Assembly: GCF_039543525.1 (NCBI RefSeq)
Contig: NZ_BAABJX010000032.1
Coordinates: forward strand, 147,051-211,050
Source of the DNA: Algivirga pacifica
GTDB lineage: Bacteria > Bacteroidota > Bacteroidia > Cytophagales > Flammeovirgaceae
DNA length: 64,000 nucleotides
Direction: 5' to 3'
The notes under the pieces were generated by a model that did no database searches, had not been told where the DNA came from, and saw only the letters and a program-made list of their open reading frames with translations. The first letter of the stretch is position 1; each line of letters opens with the position of its first letter. This document shows, in pieces, positions 25,672-34,345 of the stretch. The translations under genes were made by a program, and so were the position numbers.

Positions 25672-27888
25672 ATGCTAAAATCTATTTTTTACTTTTTAAA
25701 CAGCATTGGGCTTTTACTTTTTTTGACCTCGACAGCTGTTTCCCAAGAAAACATCAATCCTAAAAAATTAACCGGTAACTGGTACGGAGACTTTGTGTTG
25801 GCATCCGGCAATGGGCAGCACCAAATGTTGCTCTCCATAACCGATTATGACAAGAAAGCAAAGGAACTGAAAGGAACAATCCTTTGGCCTGATTATCATT
25901 ATAGTAAAACTTCTTTTACAGGAGAACTCAAAGAACAGGAATTGATTATTACTGAAGACCACCTTCTTCAGGGTGCCTTAATGGAAATGGGAAACTTCTC
26001 ATTTTCCCTTAATACCGATGGGCAACTAACGGGAAAAGACCTCAAACATGGGCATACGCTAATACTCAAGAAAGAAAAGGAGTTCTCCAAAGAGGAGCTC
26101 GCAACTATTCAAAAGTATGTAGCGGAGCAGAAAGAATACTTCGGTGAAATCATCATAGAACAAGAGGAAATTGACATCAATACCGATGAGCTACTAGCCC
26201 CACGTAGTCAAACCACCTATACCGATGATGACTTCTATATGATCGATGGCGCCATGGGAGTAGAAAACATGAAACTTCCCTTTAAAACTACTTTTTCCGG
26301 TGCCGGAAAATACATGTATATGGAAGTTGAACTCATGGGAGCCAAGATGCTTCAAGTTCAAAATGAAAAAGAAAAATGGAGTTACAACCCTCTAAATAAG
26401 AAATTAGAAGTCAATCCTATTGAAGAAGGTGACGACACTGACGATGAGTTCAGTAATATCCACTTTGGAAGTGATGAAATTAGACAAAAGCTCGCAGAGG
26501 GGTATAGAATCACCTCTGTAAGAAATGCTATGGTGCATGGCACCCCTACTTACCGCTTATTGTTTGAGCATGAAGAGGATGCTCCTTTTACCTTTTTCTT
26601 TGATAAAAAGAGCAAACTACCTTACCGAAAGGTTTTGGAAGGTGAAAGTACGATGTACTATGATTACCAGCAGCTGGAAGCTGATTTTGCACCTACTCGA
26701 ATGGTGATGCTTGGTCAGCAAAAAATGACCCTTTCTTTTACTCAGTTCAAAAAGATTGAACTAAGCGACTATAGTTTATTTGAAGTACCTAAATCCTTGG
26801 AGCAAGAGAAGGCTCAACGTCCTACCCCTTCACATAAAGACCTTAATGCCCAAGGCAATGCTTTGATTACTGAAGGAAAGACAGAAGAAGCGATCACCTA
26901 TTACAATAGAGCAATTCAGTTGAAGCCTAACAATTGGGTTTACCTGGACAACCGAGCAGGAGCCAAACTTCAAAATGGAGATCTTTACGGTGCATTGGTC
27001 GATATTGAAAAAGCACTGGAGTTAAATCCTAACTATTTGAATGCGATCAATCACAGGGGAGTTATCAAACATAAGATGGGCGATATTGATGCAGCCATCA
27101 AAGACTTCGAACTTGCTGCAGAAGTTGATAGCACAGCCGCTCAACCACTTGCCAATCTTGCCTATATCCACATGCAGAAACAGGACTTCCAGAAAGCTTG
27201 TGACGTAATGAAAACACTGGTGCAACATCATGACTCAGTAGGCATGTACCATAGAGATTACGGTATTACCTTAGCGCAGGTAAAAGAATATGAAAAAGCA
27301 ATTGTGCAGTACGACATAGCTGCTGAGATGGAGGGAGAGAATGCGACCATATACAATTACAGAGGAATATCTTACTATCAGTTAGAGCAGTACGAGCAAG
27401 CCTATGAGAACTTCTTGGCTGCCCATAAACTGAATCCTAAAGATATCACTATGCTCACGAATGTAGGACAGTTACAACAAGAGCTCGAAAAATATGGGGA
27501 GGCTGTGAAATCCTTCAAAAAAATCTTGAAACTGGAAGAAAATAACGAAAAAGCACAATTTGAACTAGCAAGGTCATACCACTTCAACGGGGACTTCGAT
27601 AAGGCCATGAAAGCCTACAATGAGCTGATGGACCTCAACAGCCAGAATGCTTATTATTACGATGCCAGAGCTTACCTGAAAAAGGATATGGATCTTAAGA
27701 AGGAAGCTATTGAGGACTTCACAACCTCTATTGCCCTATATGACGAGGACGCAGAGACTTACTACCAAAGAGGGCTCCTACATGTAGAAGTGTTCAATAA
27801 CCATAAGGCTTGTCTGGACTTTGAGCGTGCCTTAGAGCTTAAGCACCCTGAAGCAGAGAAGATGTTGGAAGAGCATTGCAAGATGTAA
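25672..27888 (+). CDS. Exported TPR protein with lipocalin-like and LolA-like N-terminal parts
   Basis: 738 aa. Signal peptide about 1-24 (ending TAVSQ). Residues 30-130 look like a small beta-barrel (LTGNWYGDFVLASGNGQHQM, then KGTILWPDY). Residues 190-390 contain a long beta-sheet segment with AGKYMYMEVELMGAKMLQ and YSLFEVPKSLEQ, reminiscent of LolA/outer-membrane lipoprotein sorting-like domains. Residues about 395-735 are some nine tetratricopeptide repeats (for example EAITYYNRAIQLKPNN and GALVDIEKALELNPNY). Probably periplasmic, scaffolding or binding. The LolA-like assignment is by overall pattern only. It stands alone on the plus strand. Confidence 0.82.
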   Translation: MLKSIFYFLNSIGLLLFLTSTAVSQENINPKKLTGNWYGDFVLASGNGQHQMLLSITDYDKKAKELKGTILWPDYHYSKTSFTGELKEQELIITEDHLLQGALMEMGNFSFSLNTDGQLTGKDLKHGHTLILKKEKEFSKEELATIQKYVAEQKEYFGEIIIEQEEIDINTDELLAPRSQTTYTDDDFYMIDGAMGVENMKLPFKTTFSGAGKYMYMEVELMGAKMLQVQNEKEKWSYNPLNKKLEVNPIEEGDDTDDEFSNIHFGSDEIRQKLAEGYRITSVRNAMVHGTPTYRLLFEHEEDAPFTFFFDKKSKLPYRKVLEGESTMYYDYQQLEADFAPTRMVMLGQQKMTLSFTQFKKIELSDYSLFEVPKSLEQEKAQRPTPSHKDLNAQGNALITEGKTEEAITYYNRAIQLKPNNWVYLDNRAGAKLQNGDLYGALVDIEKALELNPNYLNAINHRGVIKHKMGDIDAAIKDFELAAEVDSTAAQPLANLAYIHMQKQDFQKACDVMKTLVQHHDSVGMYHRDYGITLAQVKEYEKAIVQYDIAAEMEGENATIYNYRGISYYQLEQYEQAYENFLAAHKLNPKDITMLTNVGQLQQELEKYGEAVKSFKKILKLEENNEKAQFELARSYHFNGDFDKAMKAYNELMDLNSQNAYYYDARAYLKKDMDLKKEAIEDFTTSIALYDEDAETYYQRGLLHVEVFNNHKACLDFERALELKHPEAEKMLEEHCKM

Positions 27889-28021
27889 GTAGAATAAGAA
27901 TTAGGGAAGCTTCAGTTTAAAAGATACATTAAAGTAGCCTATCACTCGATTAACATAAGACATAGGTCAAAAACACAAAGTCTTAGAAGAATCTAAAAAG
28001 TGTATTTAATTAAAATCGTGG

Positions 28022-28342
28022 ATGATATTTTTTTACATCTTAAAAGGACTTGTGCTACTAATACAAGTGCATATCACATTAGTTATTGCTTGGTTAATTC
28101 TTAGTTTTATTATTAAGTACAATTTTAATCTAAGTGTTTTAACAAGAGAAGATGGTAAGTATTCAAAGAGTAAAGATGTTTCAATCATTATAGATAATAA
28201 TAATGATAACTTAAGATTGATTAAATATCTTAAACTCTTTAGGGTTATAGTAGTGATATTAAGTTATTCCAGTCGATTTTTTTGGCTCGGGCTATCACTA
28301 TTAATTCTTTCAGGAATTACCTTCAATTTAATTTTATATTAA
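28022..28342 (+). CDS. Small AT-rich membrane protein, hypothetical
   Basis: 106 aa with two or three hydrophobic segments (residues 2-34, 68-86 and 88-104) and a charged middle (LTREDGKYSKSKDV), so probably an integral membrane protein with a short soluble loop. No family is recognised. The gene is visibly richer in A and T than its neighbours, which can mark transfer or relaxed selection. A strong terminator 40 bases downstream (28383) supports it as a real transcribed unit. Confidence 0.6.
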   Translation: MIFFYILKGLVLLIQVHITLVIAWLILSFIIKYNFNLSVLTREDGKYSKSKDVSIIIDNNNDNLRLIKYLKLFRVIVVILSYSSRFFWLGLSLLILSGITFNLILY

Positions 28343-28382
28343 AAGCCTCATTCACACACAGTATATCCGAATGAGCAATGTC

Positions 28383-28421
28383 AATGGAAGGCTAGCTATA
28401 TCTACTAGCCTTCCATTTTTT
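28383..28421 (+). terminator. Terminator after the small membrane protein gene
   Basis: A 13-bp perfect stem, aatggaaggctag (28383-28395) with ctagccttccatt (28405-28417), then a T-run. A frame crossing this hairpin is not a gene. Confidence 0.85.
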
Positions 28422-28638
28422 ATACAAGCATATTGGTGTAAGGAGCATAGTCCTACAAATCCTTTTCAATCTAATGTCAAATCCCATTTATGGACGCCAT
28501 GTAATGGGATAAACAATTACAGCGATGGGTGCGGACTGCAGGTCTTTCAACCCATCGTCTGCGTAGGAACAGTAGTTATTAAAAGGTGAATAATGAATAT
28601 CAAAAATTAGAATGATGATTGTTTTTATTGATTTGTAG

Positions 28639-28785
28639 ACGCACCCGACGGGGTGCGTTCACTTACCGTGCCTCACGAACCATACGGTTCATTTATTCAA
28701 AATACCAACAATTTACCATTCATAGGTTCGTGATAAACCGATAGATCAGTGCCCATCGAGAGAAGATCACCCCCGTCGGGTGATC
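28639..28785. repeat. Two hairpins with complementary GACG/CGTC loops
   Basis: acgcaccc/gggtgcgt with loop gacg (28639-28658), and gatcaccc/gggtgatc with loop ccgtc (28765-28785). The arm ends next to the loop (accc/gggt) are shared, while the outer stem bases differ. The gap 28343-28934 holds these, the palindrome at 28799 and two terminators, and no gene. Confidence 0.7.
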
Positions 28786-28798
28786 CTACAATATTACC

Positions 28799-28854
28799 CC
28801 CAATCCTGTCCGTAGGGGCATTCCTGCAGGAATGCCCCTACGGACAGGATTGGG
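28799..28854. repeat. 56-bp perfect loopless palindrome
   Basis: Positions 28799-28826 are the exact reverse complement of 28827-28854, with cctgcagg at the centre and no spacer. It contains the word gtaggggcattcctg and its complement. It lies about 20 bases from the fabI terminator. Confidence 0.95.
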
Positions 28855-28874
28855 ATTCATATGACCCACCCCAC

Positions 28875-28909
28875 AAAAAAAAAGGTAGCACCCTTCCGAG
28901 TACTACCTT
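28875..28909 (-). terminator. Terminator of fabI
   Basis: Stem aaggtag (28882-28888) pairs with ctacctt (28903-28909). The plus-strand A-run at 28875-28883 is the T-run of the minus-strand transcript. It lies 25 bases after the fabI stop. Confidence 0.8.
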
Positions 28910-28934
28910 CTTTATCATACAGAATTAATCTTCC

Positions 28935-29750
28935 TTACTTTGATAGACGATCTACCATTGCGTGAGAGATACCTGCTGTAGAGAACCCACCATCGTGGAA
29001 CAGGTTCTGCATCGTTACTTTTCTTGTCAGGTCAGAGAACAACGTAATTACGTAATCCGCACACTCCAGGGCACTTGCGTTACCCAATGGTGACAACATA
29101 TCTGCAAAATCAACAAATACGTCGAAACCTGTGATTCCTTGTCCGGCTGTTGTTACTGTAGGGGATTGAGAAATCGTGTTTACACGAACTCCTTTCTTCT
29201 CTCCTAGTTTCTGTCCGAAGCTTCTTGCGATTGACTCCAACACTGCTTTCGCCTGAGACATATCCCCATAGTCAGGGTATGCACGCTGAGCGGCAATGTA
29301 TGAAAGGCCTACGATAGAAGCACCTTCGTTCAACACATCCATTTTGTCTGCTACCTGCATCATTTTGTGGAATGAAAGTGCAGAAATATCGATAGACTTC
29401 TGGAAGAAGTCATAGTTCAAGTCATTGTATTCTCTACCTTTACGTACGTTCGGGCTCATACCGATAGAGTGTAGGATGAAGTCAATCTTCTCCCCTCCAA
29501 AGTGCTCTGATGCCTTCGTGTATAGGTTTTCAATATCGTCTGTAGAAGTAGCATCTGCTGGAATTACAATTGTATTCAGCTTTTCTGCCAGCTCATTGAT
29601 TTTACCCATCCTCAAAGAGATTGGGGCGTTAGTCAAAACGATTTCCGCTCCTTCTTCCACTGCACGCTCCGCGACAAACCACGCAATAGAGCTCTCGTTC
29701 AATGCGCCTGTGATAATTCCTCTTTTTCCTTTTAAAAGATTATAAGACAT
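28935..29750 (-). CDS. fabI: Enoyl-[acyl-carrier-protein] reductase (NADH), FabI
   Basis: 271 aa short-chain dehydrogenase-type enoyl-ACP reductase (EC 1.3.1.9), the last step of each fatty-acid elongation round. The N terminus KGKRGIITGALNESSIAW carries the FabI-type cofactor motif. The catalytic pair is Tyr151 and Tyr161 with Lys168 (LSYIAAQRAYPDYGDMSQAK), matching Tyr146, Tyr156 and Lys163 of E. coli. The order Tyr-x6-Lys identifies FabI rather than FabV or FabL. Length is normal. Its own terminator follows at 28875, and ruvC lies upstream on the same strand with a 182-base gap. Confidence 0.96.
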   Translation of the reverse strand: MSYNLLKGKRGIITGALNESSIAWFVAERAVEEGAEIVLTNAPISLRMGKINELAEKLNTIVIPADATSTDDIENLYTKASEHFGGEKIDFILHSIGMSPNVRKGREYNDLNYDFFQKSIDISALSFHKMMQVADKMDVLNEGASIVGLSYIAAQRAYPDYGDMSQAKAVLESIARSFGQKLGEKKGVRVNTISQSPTVTTAGQGITGFDVFVDFADMLSPLGNASALECADYVITLFSDLTRKVTMQNLFHDGGFSTAGISHAMVDRLSK

Positions 29751-29932
29751 ATGCTTTGATTAAATGATTTAACTCGGGGTAAAAAATAGCAACCCACTCC
29801 AAAAACCGCCCTAAAGTAAAAGAATATTCTGGAATAATCCATAGATAATCCAAGAACTCATCATTAAAATTCAACCCTTTTCAGGCGGCGGAATTACTCT
29901 TTCTGTAATAATAATATCTATTAAAGAACAAC

Positions 29933-30514
29933 TTATTCATTATCCTTTTTCGTCTTCTTGGAAGTACGATGCAAACGATCTGGATTGTCGGTTAAAAAGT
30001 TACTCCAGGATTGAGCCTTCTTACGATTATCTCCTTTCTGGAAAACATGACACACCGCTACCCCTAGGGCATCAGTTGCATCCAGCATTTCATTTTCCGC
30101 AACTTTAAACTTCAGCAAGTTCATCAACATACGTGCCACCTGTTCCTTGGTCGCATTTCCATTTCCGGTAACTGCTGCCTTCACCTTCTTAGGCGCGTAT
30201 TCTGTAATCGGAATATCCCGAATCAATGCCGCTGCCATCGCCACACCTTGCGCCCGTCCCAGTTTAAGCATAGACTGTACGTTGACCCCATAGAAAGGAG
30301 CTTCCAAGGCCACTTCATCCGGATGGTACTCTTCAATTAGCTGTGTAATTCGCTCATGAATTTTCTTCAGTTTCAACGCATGGTTCGCATACTTGGACAA
30401 GTGAATTACCCCATACTGTAATAGAGATATTTTACTTCCTTTGGCAACTATCAATCCATACCCCATAACGTTGGTCCCGGGATCTATACCCAATATTACT
30501 CGCTCTTGTGTCAA
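29933..30514 (-). CDS. ruvC: Holliday junction resolvase RuvC, TTG start
   Basis: 193 aa. RuvC cuts Holliday junctions resolved by RuvAB. Four acidic catalytic residues are visible: Asp11 in LGIDPGT, Glu71 in ALEAPFYG, and Asp145 and Asp148 in DATDALGVA. The start has to be upstream of Asp11, and the only candidate there that keeps a normal N terminus is the TTG at 30514; an in-frame stop lies two codons further up. That TTG abuts a low-complexity repeat (30515-30570), so there is no recognisable ribosome-binding site. The C terminus has an extra basic tail after residue 165 (HRTSKKTKKDNE). Confidence 0.94.
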   Translation of the reverse strand: MTQERVILGIDPGTNVMGYGLIVAKGSKISLLQYGVIHLSKYANHALKLKKIHERITQLIEEYHPDEVALEAPFYGVNVQSMLKLGRAQGVAMAAALIRDIPITEYAPKKVKAAVTGNGNATKEQVARMLMNLLKFKVAENEMLDATDALGVAVCHVFQKGDNRKKAQSWSNFLTDNPDRLHRTSKKTKKDNE

Positions 30515-30570
30515 TTTTTAATTTTTAATTTTCAATGACTCATCTGTTAATTTTCAATTTTCAATGAGGA
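30515..30570. repeat. TTTTCAA word repeat upstream of ruvC
   Basis: Tandem degenerate words aatttttaatttttaatttt and ttaattttcaattttcaatg, interrupted once. The same word forms the array at 63558-63602. It occupies the whole region where the ruvC leader should be. Confidence 0.8.
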
Positions 30571-30611
30571 GTATTTATGGCTGTTAAAAGGCTAAAATTG
30601 ATAATTGATAA

Positions 30612-31484
30612 TTAACCATTTTTCATCTTTAGCTGCCTAAAAAACCCGTGTTTTGGACTAAAGAAAAACGCCAGCATAAAAAAGATACCAATCACCGAAG
30701 ACATTGCTCCCGAAATAGAAGCATCTAGCCATACCCCCAAATAGTATCCAGTAAAAGACGATAGAAAGCCTACCCCTACTGCAATCCAAAGCATATGCGA
30801 TAGTTTATCTGTCAATAAGTAAGCCACTGCAGATGGGCCTACCAAGAATGCTACTACCATAATTGCCCCCACATATTCAAAAGAAAATACCGTCGTCAAG
30901 GATACGATACCCATTAAGGCATATTGCCAGAAGGATACACTAATCCCTACCGTTGCGGCATATACCGGATCAAAGCTAGTCAATTTCAACCCTTTAAACC
31001 CGATAAGGGTAAAAAGCAACACCAACAGGAAATTGATACTCAATAAAGTGGTGGCTATAGGCCCCATCTCCATTCCATTCCATTCCCATATATCCAAGGG
31101 AACATATTGGATTTCTCCATACAGTACGCAATCCTGATCCAGGTCTACCATCCCTGCCATGGACGAAATCAAGATTACCCCCAAGGCAAATAAAGCCGTA
31201 AAGGAAACACCGATGGCGGCATCTTCCTGCATATGGCTTTTCTTGCTTAGAAACTCTATAATTACTGTCACAAGCACACCAAAAAGTGCTGCTCCTATCA
31301 TCATGGGAATACTATTGATACTCCCCGATATCAAAAAGGCTATCACAATTCCAGGGAGTACAGCATGGGAAATAGCATCTCCCACCATGGTCATCTTACG
31401 CAACATCAGAAAACTTCCCGGCAACGCACAACTTCCCGCTACCAGTGTTCCTGTAAGGATAATCCAGAATGCATCCATAGACAT
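30612..31484 (-). CDS. Manganese/zinc/iron ABC transporter permease (ZnuB/MntB family)
   Basis: 290 aa with eight or so membrane segments, an ABC-3 family permease (PF00950). Visible family features are the N-terminal GSFLMLRKMTMVGDAISHAV, where the polar residues in the membrane belong to the metal path, and the later EYVGAIMVVAFLVGPSAVAY. It would carry a divalent metal through the inner membrane with an ATPase and a binding protein, neither of which lies in this window. The metal cannot be told from the permease alone. The 98-base gap to ruvC is largely filled by a repeat. Confidence 0.9.
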   Translation of the reverse strand: MSMDAFWIILTGTLVAGSCALPGSFLMLRKMTMVGDAISHAVLPGIVIAFLISGSINSIPMMIGAALFGVLVTVIIEFLSKKSHMQEDAAIGVSFTALFALGVILISSMAGMVDLDQDCVLYGEIQYVPLDIWEWNGMEMGPIATTLLSINFLLVLLFTLIGFKGLKLTSFDPVYAATVGISVSFWQYALMGIVSLTTVFSFEYVGAIMVVAFLVGPSAVAYLLTDKLSHMLWIAVGVGFLSSFTGYYLGVWLDASISGAMSSVIGIFFMLAFFFSPKHGFFRQLKMKNG

Positions 31485-31662
31485 CTATAAAAGGTTTAAT
31501 TTATTTTTAGGCTAATCTAAATTTTTATTCACAGTTATAAAAATTATAGAGGAAAATACATTGAAAACATGAATTATCCCATATTAATAAATGGCTTAGT
31601 TTTCTGAGAATTCATCACTTTACAGCTATCCCACAAGCCTTTTATGAGCTTCTTCATTTTTT

Positions 31663-31818
31663 CCTTGATGAAAAAACGAAGCAAAAAAATCAAGGCTTTG
31701 AAGAATTTGCCTAATTTCTAATCGCAAAAGCTAAAAATTCCAAACTCGCTACGCTCAAACAATGGAATTTTCTTAACGCTTTTACGATTAAAAATTTTAA
31801 CGGCAATTCTTCAAGGCC
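31663..31818. repeat. Nested cruciform element
   Basis: A three-tier inverted repeat. The outer arm at 31694-31711 (ggctttgaagaatttgcc) pairs with 31802-31818. The middle taatcgcaaaagc (31719-31731) pairs with gcttttacgatta (31778-31790), with one unpaired base. The inner aaaattcca (31734-31742) pairs with tggaatttt (31763-31771) around a 20-base loop. A separate hairpin ccttgat/atcaagg (31663-31695) overlaps the left edge. No protein gene is present in 31485-31974. It could be a miniature transposable element or a structured RNA. Confidence 0.8.
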
Positions 31819-31857
31819 ATTTTTAGATATATAAAGGTACTTTTTAAACAAAAAATA

Positions 31858-31894
31858 TGAGTCACCCCTTAAATGTTAATATGGGATGACTCAT
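31858..31894 (-). terminator. Probable terminator of the 31975 phosphatase gene
   Basis: atgagtca (31858-31865) pairs with tgactcat (31887-31894), extended by cccc with ggga. On the minus strand it is followed by a T-rich run (A-run at 31850-31856 on the plus strand). Confidence 0.6.
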
Positions 31895-31975
31895 TCTTGT
31901 TCATATTGTTTAATTGAGCTTCGCTCGTTCATGATGTTTAGTTGTTACGCTCATTACATCAACGATTCAACAAAC
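31895..31975. repeat. GTTGA-type dispersed repeat
   Basis: Contains gtttaattgagcttcgctcg, ttcatgatgtttagttgtta and ttacatcaacgattcaacaa, nearly identical to parts of 6645-6840. It directly abuts the stop codon of the phosphatase gene. Confidence 0.75.
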
Positions 31976-34221
31976 TAAAGTTTTACACCTAAGATAGTGA
32001 TATCATCTCGCTGCTCTTGTCCGGATCTATAAATATCCAATCGTTCCTCAAGCAAGTCAATCTGTCTTTGAATAGAGCGTCCTTCCAAGGAGACCAATTC
32101 TTCCAGGAATCGTTTGGTTCCAAACTTCCTTCTTTTCCCTCCTCCGGACTGGTCTACAAAGCCGTCTGTAGTCAAGAAAAGTTCTGTTCCTTTTTCCAGT
32201 TCAATTTTCTTAGTGGTAAATGGCTTTTTCTCTTTACCGATCCGTTTCGGGCCACCTATCGACCTTCTATCTCCACTTATGTTCTGAATAATATTACCTC
32301 CATAAGGCGTACGGTAATACAATGGTCTTTTTGCTCCTGCATAGGACAGGAATAGCTGTCCCTCACGGGTATACTCAATACGGCAAAGACATACGTCCAT
32401 ACCATCTGAGTTTCCTGACTCTGCTTGATTTAAGGACAAGAAGATTCGATGATCTAGCATCTCCAATATGTCACTAGGTTCCTCCGCTAATCGTTTGTTA
32501 ATGATCTCATTCAAGTGTGTATTTCCAATCATCGACATGAAAGATCCCGGTACACCATGCCCTGTACAATCCACCACGGCCAAGTAAGTGATACGCTCAT
32601 TCCAACGCTTAAACCAGTAGAAATCCCCTGAGACAATATCTTTTGGACGATAGAGTACATGAAGCTCTGGATAGGCTTCCTCCAACAGTGCTTGATTAGG
32701 AAGAATGGCTTGTTGTATGGTATTGGCATAACGCAAGCTATCCGTAATCTTACGGTCCCGGATTTCCAGTTCCTCCACGTTCACTTCCAACTGCTCTTTT
32801 ACTTCCTCCATCAATTGGCGCTGTGCCTCTTTTTCTTCTACCTGTATATTGAGCTCTCTGGCTAACTGTATCGCTTCTTTCTCCTTGAATTTCCAACGAT
32901 ACGCAAAGAAAGCCGCCAACAATAATACCAAGGCAAATACAACTGCCACTGCTGTCGTATACAATAACTTTTCTTGCAGTTTTGCTTGTTCCTGGGCTTT
33001 CTTTTTGGCTTCTGCCTCCAAGCGCTCTTTTTCATTCATGAACAATTGCTGAAGTGTAGTGATATTGGATTTGGCTTCTTTTTGTTTTTTAAGAAAACTA
33101 TCAGCCATATCATTCAGCTGTAATTCCAAGTCTGTAATCTGTGTCTTGTATTGCTGTTTCTCCTGTGCTGAGATATCCTCTGTTTCCTTGATTTGCTCTG
33201 TGATAAAAGCAATTTCTTGCTTGATCTGATTCATGGCATCGTCTACCTCATCTTTTCGCTGTTGAAGGTTTTCAGAGGTCTTGTCAATCTGATCAGTAAT
33301 TCTTTCCAGTAAACTTACCGTTGTGTCCGACACATACCCTAAGGCTTCCAAAGTTCCTTCTGGATTCTTTGTTACTTCACCTGAAGGAACCTGTTGTGAT
33401 GAAGAGGATAAGGAAGTAGGCATGACTTCTTCGATCTCCAATTCATTGGCTACAGTCACTAGTACTCCACCTTGCTGTTCTTTCACTGACAAGATGGTTT
33501 TCCCTGCAATAGAAAACTTATCCTGATGACTTCTTCTTACGATCCTTGAGCTCCCTCTCACGTTGGTTTGGTAGGTGGTGGCACCAAACTTGATTTCTTT
33601 ATCCGCTAAAGGCTGTCCGTTCTCTTGCTGAAAAGACGCTTCAAAAGGCACTCCCAGTCGATCAAAATCCGAGATTTCCTTTACAATCAATCTAAACGTC
33701 TTTTTCGAGCCTTCTGCAATCCATTCTATATTTTGGACTTTATGATCCTCAATTGTAAAATCTGTGGTTCCTAATAAGGGAGCATCCAAGGGATACATCA
33801 AGTCAAAATTCCCTGCTGCATTCGTAGCTGTCTGGAAATCGAACTTCGCTTTTTTTACACTGACCAACACTCCAGATACAGGTCGCCCATTAGCAAGAGA
33901 CAGCATTCCTGTGATCGCTGTATTCTTTGCTTTCTTGAGCATGATCTGTAAGCCTTCTCTCCTACGGATATAGGAAACCATCACCATATTCTCCTTAATG
34001 GCTTCCACGGCAGTAATTTCACCGGGATCATTGATTGTCGCATTTCCTTTGGCATCCGTATTTGCCTGTATCGTTTCATTGATCGTAACAAATACCCCTT
34101 CCAAAGGGCGCATTTTCATATCCCTGACAATTAGTTTCAAGCTTTTCTCTTGAGCACAAGTACTATTGGCTATCAATTGAGAAAACATTAAACTAACCCC
34201 TATCAATAAAAAAAATCTCAC
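31975..34221 (-). CDS. SpoIIE-type serine phosphatase with carboxypeptidase-regulatory-like sensor
   Basis: 748 aa. Order: signal peptide (1-24), two or three carboxypeptidase-regulatory/CNA-B-like beta segments (about 27-220, for example PLEGVFVTINETIQANTDAK), a long coiled coil (about 300-410), one membrane segment (about 418-443), a second coiled coil and a PP2C/SpoIIE phosphatase domain from about 500. Catalytic motifs are GDFYWFKRW, VVDCTGHGVPGSFMSMIGN and TTDGFVDQSGGG. The N-terminal part replaces the TPR sensor seen in the phosphatase at 7021, while the catalytic half is clearly paralogous. It lies downstream of the secretion cluster on the same strand with a 327-base gap, so it could respond to the envelope, but this is only positional. 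Confidence 0.87.
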   Translation of the reverse strand: MRFFLLIGVSLMFSQLIANSTCAQEKSLKLIVRDMKMRPLEGVFVTINETIQANTDAKGNATINDPGEITAVEAIKENMVMVSYIRRREGLQIMLKKAKNTAITGMLSLANGRPVSGVLVSVKKAKFDFQTATNAAGNFDLMYPLDAPLLGTTDFTIEDHKVQNIEWIAEGSKKTFRLIVKEISDFDRLGVPFEASFQQENGQPLADKEIKFGATTYQTNVRGSSRIVRRSHQDKFSIAGKTILSVKEQQGGVLVTVANELEIEEVMPTSLSSSSQQVPSGEVTKNPEGTLEALGYVSDTTVSLLERITDQIDKTSENLQQRKDEVDDAMNQIKQEIAFITEQIKETEDISAQEKQQYKTQITDLELQLNDMADSFLKKQKEAKSNITTLQQLFMNEKERLEAEAKKKAQEQAKLQEKLLYTTAVAVVFALVLLLAAFFAYRWKFKEKEAIQLARELNIQVEEKEAQRQLMEEVKEQLEVNVEELEIRDRKITDSLRYANTIQQAILPNQALLEEAYPELHVLYRPKDIVSGDFYWFKRWNERITYLAVVDCTGHGVPGSFMSMIGNTHLNEIINKRLAEEPSDILEMLDHRIFLSLNQAESGNSDGMDVCLCRIEYTREGQLFLSYAGAKRPLYYRTPYGGNIIQNISGDRRSIGGPKRIGKEKKPFTTKKIELEKGTELFLTTDGFVDQSGGGKRRKFGTKRFLEELVSLEGRSIQRQIDLLEERLDIYRSGQEQRDDITILGVKL

Positions 34222-34257
34222 AATAAATTGGTTTTAGTAATTCCGTGGGTATCCCTT

Positions 34258-34345
34258 TTGTTCATATTGTTGAATTGAGCTTCCCTCGTTCATGCTGTTT
34301 CGTTGAATTAAACAGCCTCATTGCAATTGACATACGCCATATAAT
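34258..34345. repeat. GTTGA-type dispersed repeat
   Basis: Contains ttgttgaattgagcttccct and tgctgtttcgttgaattaaa. It lies between the phosphatase start (34221) and the PorE-like gene end (34549). The remainder of the gap to 34548 shows no terminator or gene. Confidence 0.7.

Noticed and set aside
28371..28589. 72-codon frame in the gap before fabI
   Set aside because: Runs through the terminator at 28383 and has no protein-like composition.
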